This document shows, one piece after another, positions 6,524 through 10,432 of a stretch of 10,432 bases of DNA. The notes beneath the pieces are model-generated. The model had not been told where the DNA came from, made no database searches, and saw only the letters and a program-made list of their open reading frames with translations. Source of the DNA: NIOZ-UU35 sp964344175 (lineage in GTDB: Bacteria > Chloroflexota > Anaerolineae > Anaerolineales > UBA11858). Made by a program: the position numbers and the translations under genes. Position 1 is the stretch's first letter; every line of letters starts with the position of its first letter. The stretch is taken from the NCBI GenBank assembly GCA_964344175.1, contig CAYFMI010000113.1, positions 1 through 10,432 of the forward strand, written 5' to 3'.

Positions 6524-6637
6524 AGTTCCTGAGCGGACGCTGAACGTGCCGAAGCGGAAGTCGAAGGTTGCTGGCAGCGTCTCCGCTCAAGATGCTTGCA
6601 AGAGAAAGCTATTCAATTTCGCTCCGCTCAGAGAACT
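6524..6637. repeat. Intergenic inverted-repeat element with GAGCGGA motifs
   Basis: The 154-base gap between mgtE and the kinase contains AGTTCCTGAGCGGA (6524-6537), mirrored as TCCGCTCAGAGAACT (6623-6637), with one indel. A third copy of the core, TCCGCTCAA, lies at 6582-6590, and GAGCGGACGCTG (6531-6542) can also pair with 6575-6588 around a two-base bulge. GAAGCGG...GAAGTCGAAGG lies between. The layout is that of a degenerate palindromic intergenic repeat. An in-frame TTG (6568) inside it is not a convincing start for the next gene. Confidence 0.5.
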
Positions 6638-6651
6638 TCAAGGAAAAAACA

Positions 6652-7563
6652 ATGACCGCAAAGATCATCCTCAACCCTTACGCCGCCCGCTGGGACGCCC
6701 TCAAACGCCGCCCCGAAGCGGAAACCGCTCTGCAAGCAGCCGGGGTTGATTATGAACTGGTCGTGTCCGATTTTCCCGGCCACGGCGTTGAACTGGCGGC
6801 GCAGGCACTCAAAGACGGCTTCGATCCCATCATCGCTGCCGGAGGCGACAGCACCTACAACGAAATTGTCAACGGTATGATTCAAGGAGCCGGTGACCAA
6901 CCCATCGAGACGCGTTATGGCATCCTGCCAATGGGAACAGCCAACGATCTGGCCGACAACCTGGATATTCCCAAAGATTTAATAGCAGCAGCCCGCATCA
7001 TCGCCAAAGGGCAAACCCGCCGCATAGATGTCTGTCAGGTCAACGAACGCTATTTCCTCAACAATTCGGCGGTGGGGTTTGAGACCGCGGTCTCCATTCA
7101 GCAGACCGAAATGGTACGCGCAAAAGGCATTCTGCGCTATATTCTGGCGGTGTTCATCACCATTGGCCGCAACCCGCAATGGCATATGGATTTAACCTGG
7201 GATGACGGCCAATACTCAGGCCCCTGCACAATGGTATCGGTAGGCAACAACCCGCGCACCGGAGGCATTTTCTACACTGTGCCGCACGCCAATCCGTTTG
7301 ACGGCAAGCTCTCATTTGTCCACGGTTCGGTCACCAGCCGCCTCAAGTTGCTGGCCCTGCTCCCAAAGATTATGCAGCCCGCAGAGGGCAACTACATTGA
7401 ACATCCCGACGTCCACGAAATCCACAGCACCTGGCTGCGCATCCGCACCAAACCAGATACCGCCTTCCACACCGATGGCGAAGTCATCGAGCGCAGCATC
7501 ACCGAACTGGAATACCGTGTTCTGCCGGGGAAAATCTCCATGCTGCTCGACCTGCCTGCCTAA
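6652..7563 (+). CDS. Diacylglycerol/lipid kinase family protein (YegS/DagK-like)
   Basis: A 303-residue protein of the diacylglycerol-kinase catalytic family (DgkB, YegS, sphingosine-kinase-like), cytosolic enzymes that phosphorylate lipid hydroxyls with ATP. Visible elements are NPYA (8-11), the nucleotide loop GGDSTYNEIVNG (64-75), MGTANDLA (94-101), the substrate/metal region NNPRTGG...NPFDGKLSF and TDGE (274-277). Length is typical. One key position is unusual: the hallmark GGDGT is GGDST, with Ser67 where the family has a nearly invariant Gly. ATG 6652 is chosen because AAGGA (6640-6644) lies seven bases upstream and the protein begins with the expected first strand; an upstream TTG extension would run through a repeat. 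A methyltransferase gene follows after five bases, so both are probably made together. Substrate is unknown, and lowered or altered activity is possible. Confidence 0.88.
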   Translation: MTAKIILNPYAARWDALKRRPEAETALQAAGVDYELVVSDFPGHGVELAAQALKDGFDPIIAAGGDSTYNEIVNGMIQGAGDQPIETRYGILPMGTANDLADNLDIPKDLIAAARIIAKGQTRRIDVCQVNERYFLNNSAVGFETAVSIQQTEMVRAKGILRYILAVFITIGRNPQWHMDLTWDDGQYSGPCTMVSVGNNPRTGGIFYTVPHANPFDGKLSFVHGSVTSRLKLLALLPKIMQPAEGNYIEHPDVHEIHSTWLRIRTKPDTAFHTDGEVIERSITELEYRVLPGKISMLLDLPA

Positions 7564-7568
7564 GCCCA

Positions 7569-8207
7569 ATGGCGCGGCTGATTGCCCATTTCTTAAGATT
7601 TTTCTTCCACCTGCTGTATCACCCCCTTGCCTGGGCTTACGATTTCGTTGCCGCGGCAGTATCGCTGGGGCAGTGGAAGGATTGGGTGATGAGTGTGCAG
7701 CCATTTCTCCGGGGGACGCGCATCTTAGAACTCGGTCACGGCCCCGGACATTTGCAACTCGCCCTCAGCGCGCGCCGGGCAGCCATCTTCGGGGTGGATG
7801 CCAGCCCTCAGATGGGGCGACTCACTCAACGGCGCCTCCAGAAAAAACAACGGAGCTGCCACATCACCAACGGGCGCGCCCAGACACTCCCCTTCCCTAA
7901 CAACCACTTCGATCACGTCGTCGCCACCTTCCCGGCAGAATATAGCTTCCACACAAAAACCTTCCAGGAAGTTCACCGCGTGTTGGTTCCTGGCGGCACA
8001 TTCGTCCTGCTGCCCATTGCCTGGATCACCGGCAAGACAATTCATGCGCGCGGCGCAGCCTGGCTGTTTCGCATCACCGGGCAAGCGCCCCCTCAAGATG
8101 TAGAAATCCCTTTGGGACGTTTCGAGCAAGCCGGTCTTCAGGCGCAGGTACACACCATCGTGCAATCCTCATGGACGGTCGTTATTATCACGGCAAAAAA
8201 GCGATAG
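7569..8207 (+). CDS. Membrane-anchored class I SAM-dependent methyltransferase
   Basis: A 212-residue class I methyltransferase (Methyltransf_11/25-like). Motif I is ILELGHGPG (52-60), the adenosine/ribose acidic residue is Asp77 in GVDASPQM, motif II spans GRAQTLPFPNNHFDHVVATF (102-121), and LVPGGTFVLL (139-148) is the post-motif strand seen in UbiE/COQ5-type enzymes. Residues 4-33 are strongly hydrophobic and aromatic (FLRFFFHLLYHPLAWAYDF), suggesting membrane attachment ahead of the catalytic fold. The ATG lies five bases after the kinase stop, with no clear Shine-Dalgarno, so translation is probably coupled. Pairing with a lipid kinase and a membrane-facing N-terminus suggests a lipid or quinone substrate, but this is inference; no substrate motif is visible. 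Confidence 0.85.
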   Translation: MARLIAHFLRFFFHLLYHPLAWAYDFVAAAVSLGQWKDWVMSVQPFLRGTRILELGHGPGHLQLALSARRAAIFGVDASPQMGRLTQRRLQKKQRSCHITNGRAQTLPFPNNHFDHVVATFPAEYSFHTKTFQEVHRVLVPGGTFVLLPIAWITGKTIHARGAAWLFRITGQAPPQDVEIPLGRFEQAGLQAQVHTIVQSSWTVVIITAKKR

Positions 8208-8288
8208 AACATAACCTCGGTTTCGGATAAGTCTACAAGCATCATCACACAGAGCAGAGCGACTGGCGGGTCGGTAGACAGACTATTC

Positions 8289-8304
8289 CACATATTTTTA
8301 TGTG
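8289..8304. promoter_or_regulatory. Palindrome upstream of the phosphatase gene, possible operator
   Basis: CACATATTTTTATGTG is a perfect 6-bp inverted repeat around TTTT, centred about 65 bp upstream of the phosphatase start. It could be a regulator-binding site or a weak hairpin ending the preceding methyltransferase message. The rest of the gap 8208-8345 shows no gene. Confidence 0.35.
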
Positions 8305-8345
8305 AACTCAAATTTCCGGGAAACTTACAATAAAAATTAAATTAT

Positions 8346-8354
8346 TGGTACAAT
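8346..8354 (+). promoter_or_regulatory. Extended -10 promoter of the phosphatase-RCK unit
   Basis: TGGTACAAT (TGn plus TACAAT at 8349-8354) is preceded by a weak -35-like TTACAA (8325-8330) at 18 bp spacing. The predicted transcription start is at or one base before 8361, the A of the phosphatase ATG. No ribosome binding site is present, which fits a leaderless message. A second TACAAT at 8326-8331 could act as an alternative -10 and would give a short leader. Confidence 0.6.
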
Positions 8355-8360
8355 TCAAAC

Positions 8361-9092
8361 ATGGAAGTGCAAATCGCCGTATCTAAAGTCAAGAAATACG
8401 CCACTTCAACCAGTGGCGACACTGTTGAAATGATCGAGCGCCCCAACGGGGGTGTCTCGGTTGTTATGGCCGATGGGCAGAGTTCGGGCCGAGGGGCAAA
8501 GTGGGTCTCATCGTTTGTTGTGCGCAAGGTCATCTCTCTGCTGGCCGACGGCGTGCGCGACGGGGCTGCCGCCCGGGCTGCTGCTGATGCCTTGTTCACT
8601 GAGCGCAGCGGCAAAGTCTCGGCAACCTTAAACATGCTCTCAGCCGATTTAATGACCGATACATTGGTCTCCACCCGTAACAACCAGGCCCCGGTGCTGG
8701 TAGCGCGCGATGAAACGATCCGGCTATTGGACGAAGAGAGTACGCCCATTGGCATTTACCGCAATACCCGCCCGATTATCAATCAGGTGGAATTGAAACC
8801 CGGCCTGACCGTAGTAATCTTCACCGATGGCATCACGCATGCCGGTTCGCGAGATGGCGCATCGATGGATGTGACCACCTGTTTGCAATCGATTCTGGAC
8901 GATGAAGCACAACCGTCGGCGCAGTTCATCGCCGACTCGCTCTTGAAACATGCCATCAAACTCGACCAGGGCCGCCCGGTCGATGACATCAGTGTGGTGG
9001 CGCTGAGAGTGATCCCTTCGCCAAGTGATGATCCCTTTGCCAGCCACAATCTGATCCGGCGCATGACAGTCAGGCTGCCAATTGGTCCATGA
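8361..9092 (+). CDS. SpoIIE/PP2C-type serine/threonine phosphatase
   Basis: A 243-residue stand-alone phosphatase domain of the PPM/SpoIIE group, Mn2+/Mg2+-dependent enzymes that dephosphorylate Ser/Thr, often on anti-sigma-factor antagonists. The metal-binding aspartates are in place: Asp20 in SGD, Asp38-Gly39 in VVMADGQSSG, Asp156-Gly157 in IFTDGITHAG, and Asp208-Asp209 in RPVDDISVVALR. The middle NNQAPVLVARDE (107-118) matches the SpoIIE 'N..AP.lv' strand region. No sensor, GAF, PAS or membrane segment is attached, and a tail of about 25 residues (IPSPSDDPFASHN...) follows the domain. The stop overlaps the start of the RCK gene (ATGA), so the two are translationally coupled. No kinase or STAS partner is visible in the window; the target is unknown. 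Confidence 0.86.
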   Translation: MEVQIAVSKVKKYATSTSGDTVEMIERPNGGVSVVMADGQSSGRGAKWVSSFVVRKVISLLADGVRDGAAARAAADALFTERSGKVSATLNMLSADLMTDTLVSTRNNQAPVLVARDETIRLLDEESTPIGIYRNTRPIINQVELKPGLTVVIFTDGITHAGSRDGASMDVTTCLQSILDDEAQPSAQFIADSLLKHAIKLDQGRPVDDISVVALRVIPSPSDDPFASHNLIRRMTVRLPIGP

Positions 9093-10144
9093 GTAGATCG
9101 CACAGCAGCCAGTTTGGACGAAAGATGCGTGCCAGCCTGCGAGATAGCTGGCTGTTGTTGCGAGAATTCCAATGGCCGTTGATCCTCTTTGCCGGTGCAA
9201 TTTTGGGCGGCGGGGCCGCATATCAGCGCCTGGCTATATTGGCTGGTGAGTCTGTTGGGGGGTTATCGGCATCGGCCTATCATGTTTTGACATTGGTTTT
9301 TTTAGGACCGGTTGAAGCTTTCCCAGACACCTGGTATCTTCAAATTTTCTTTTTTATGATGCCGATTCTTGGCATCGGCATTTTGGCGCAAGGCGTGGCC
9401 GATTTTGGCGTGCTTTTTTTCAATCGGCGGGCGCGCAGCAAGGAATGGGAAATGGCAGTTGCATCAACTTTTCAAGATCATATTGTTTTAGTGGGCTTGG
9501 GGCATTTGGGGTTTCGGGTTGCCCATCACTTGCATTCACTGGGCCAAGACGTGGTTGCCATAGACCTGCAACCCAAGGCCGATCTGATGCGCAGTGTACA
9601 GGATGTCGGTATCCCCGTTTTGGAGGACGACAGCACCCGCGAAGAGGCGCTAAGGGCAGCCGGTGTAGATAAAGCCCGCGCCATCATTCTTTGCACACAA
9701 CAAGACGCCCTCAACCTGCAAGTCTCTATGAAAGCCCGTACCCTCAACCCAGATATACGCGTGGTGGTGCGCATCTTCGATGATGATTTTGCCCACGCCC
9801 TCAAAGATCAGTTTGGGTTTCAGGCCATCAGCACATCGGCTACGGCATCGCCCATTTTTGCTGCAACAGCCGCCGGAGTGGATATGACGCGCCCAATCAC
9901 GGTGGAGGGGCAGGCCTTATCGCTTGCCAGTCTGACGGTTGCGGCACAGTCGCACCTGGCAGAGCAAACGGTGGCCCAGATTGAGCAAAATTATGGCGTC
10001 AGTGTTGTGTTGCTGCGCCGCGCCAACGAAAACCCAATCTATCACCCCGGCCCAGAACAAAAAATAAATAATGGCGATATTCTGGCCGTATTGGGCGGGG
10101 CCACCGAAATCAGCGCTCTGGCCGATCAAAATGAACACCGCTAG
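9089..10144 (+). CDS. Two-TM RCK-domain (TrkA-N/TrkA-C) channel-like protein without a GYG filter
   Basis: A 351-residue membrane protein built like a prokaryotic K+ channel of the 2TM-RCK class. TM1 is about 29-50, a pore-loop-like stretch 62-80, and TM2 about 83-111, followed by a cytosolic RCK N domain (about 131-250) with the Rossmann motif VGLGHLG (Gly136, Gly138, Gly141) and acidic Asp159, then a TrkA-C domain (about 265-345, ending GDILAVLGG). The pore loop TLVFLGPVEAFPDT (68-81) aligns without gaps to the channel TLTTVGYGDxxPxT, but TVGYGD is FLGPVE, so the K+ selectivity signature is absent. It could be a non-selective or repurposed channel, or an NAD(H)/nucleotide sensor in the membrane. 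It is coupled to the upstream phosphatase by a four-base overlap. Confidence 0.85.
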   Translation: MSRSHSSQFGRKMRASLRDSWLLLREFQWPLILFAGAILGGGAAYQRLAILAGESVGGLSASAYHVLTLVFLGPVEAFPDTWYLQIFFFMMPILGIGILAQGVADFGVLFFNRRARSKEWEMAVASTFQDHIVLVGLGHLGFRVAHHLHSLGQDVVAIDLQPKADLMRSVQDVGIPVLEDDSTREEALRAAGVDKARAIILCTQQDALNLQVSMKARTLNPDIRVVVRIFDDDFAHALKDQFGFQAISTSATASPIFAATAAGVDMTRPITVEGQALSLASLTVAAQSHLAEQTVAQIEQNYGVSVVLLRRANENPIYHPGPEQKINNGDILAVLGGATEISALADQNEHR

Positions 10145-10174
10145 CCCGGAAAGCGCTCATGGTTAACGTCCCGG

Positions 10175-10189
10175 CTGTCGTTACGACAG
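10175..10189. other. Small hairpin after the RCK gene
   Basis: CTGTCG (10175-10180) and CGACAG (10184-10189) form a perfect 6-bp stem with loop TTA, 31 bases after the RCK stop. No T tract follows, so terminator activity is doubtful. The rest of 10145-10255 shows no clear promoter. Confidence 0.3.
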
Positions 10190-10255
10190 GCGCAGGGGCC
10201 ACGCGACCTAAAACTGGTTTACCTGTCTTCACCGGGCGCGAATAAACGCAACGCG

Positions 10256-10432
10256 ATGGACAAGAAACAACTTCTCATTGGCATTGTGGGAGTGTGCGGT
10301 TCTGGAAAAACAGAACTTGCCGAACGGCTCAAAGCACACGGCTTCCGGGTGCGGCATATTGCCCAAGAACATTCCTATGCTCCCCATATGTGGCAGCAAC
10401 TGACCAACCCAGATATTCTCATTTATTTAGAT
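10256..10432 (+). CDS. P-loop NTPase / kinase-like protein (3' truncated by window end)
   Basis: The first 59 codons of a P-loop protein that runs off the window in frame. A Walker A motif GVCGSGKT (12-19) follows a short hydrophobic strand (LLIGIVG), as in small-molecule kinases and AAA_18/dephospho-CoA-kinase-like folds. The later run QEHSYAPHMWQQLTNPDILIYLD looks like a conserved feature: a polar QEHS patch, an aromatic MWQ, then a strand ending in Asp that could be the Walker B region. The ATG at 10256 has only a weak Shine-Dalgarno. The frame is open back to the RCK stop (10144) but contains no ATG, GTG or TTG, so this ATG is the best start. Substrate cannot be assigned from the fragment. 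Confidence 0.75.
   Translation, partial: MDKKQLLIGIVGVCGSGKTELAERLKAHGFRVRHIAQEHSYAPHMWQQLTNPDILIYLD

Noticed and set aside
6568..6651. TTG-initiated N-terminal extension of the lipid kinase
   Set aside because: The extension is translated repeat DNA, lacks family similarity, and the ATG at 6652 has a good Shine-Dalgarno.
7298..7900. 200-codon plus-strand open frame spanning the kinase-methyltransferase junction
   Set aside because: It is out of frame with both well-supported genes and its Ser/Pro/Arg-rich translation resembles nothing.
8231..8279. GTCTAC ... GTAGAC inverted repeat in the gap before the phosphatase
   Set aside because: Only six bases, separated by 37; expected by chance and no supporting context.
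1..10432. CRISPR arrays, phage genes, transposases or toxin-antitoxin pairs
   Set aside because: No regularly spaced direct repeats, and no integrase, transposase or small toxin-like ORF pair is visible on either strand.

Overview
This window is a gene-dense, moderate-GC bacterial chromosome segment in which every gene I can support lies on the + strand. Protein character (a membrane-anchored methyltransferase beside a diacylglycerol-kinase-like enzyme, a stand-alone SpoIIE-type phosphatase coupled to an RCK protein, a P-loop protein with a QEHS...MWQ stretch) and extended -10 promoters suggest Chloroflexota, probably Anaerolineae. That placement is an inference from style, not a database result. 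There are no phage, CRISPR or transposase genes; it looks like a core region with small non-coding repeats in the gaps.

Layout. 1-535 is non-coding apart from tRNA-Leu(UAG) at 178-259, which has a strong sigma70-type promoter and a downstream hairpin. A short repeat element follows at 321-423. 536-2634 is a translationally coupled tig-clpP pair (trigger factor, ClpP protease subunit), closed by an intrinsic terminator that nearly touches the next gene. 2727-3530 is a HAD-IIA sugar-phosphatase-like gene. 3531-3715 holds a second repeat element with a perfect 23-bp hairpin. 3716-4753 is rlmN (23S rRNA/tRNA m2A methyltransferase). 4871-6497 is a two-gene unit: a stand-alone NIL-domain protein and an MgtE Mg2+ transporter. 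After a gap with inverted repeats, 6652-8207 pairs a lipid/diacylglycerol-kinase-family enzyme with a membrane-anchored SAM methyltransferase. 8361-10144 is a SpoIIE/PP2C-type phosphatase overlapping by 4 bases a two-TM RCK (TrkA-N/TrkA-C) protein. A P-loop NTPase begins at 10256 and runs off the end.

How the genes work together. tig-clpP is the usual protein folding and turnover pair, but no clpX follows. NIL-mgtE looks like metal uptake with a small ligand-binding partner. The kinase-methyltransferase pair suggests a lipid-modifying step. The phosphatase-RCK pair is the most intriguing: its channel-like protein aligns without gaps to a K+ channel pore, yet the TVGYGD filter is replaced by FLGPVE. 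A predicted extended -10 promoter places the phosphatase mRNA start at or next to its ATG, so the message may be leaderless.
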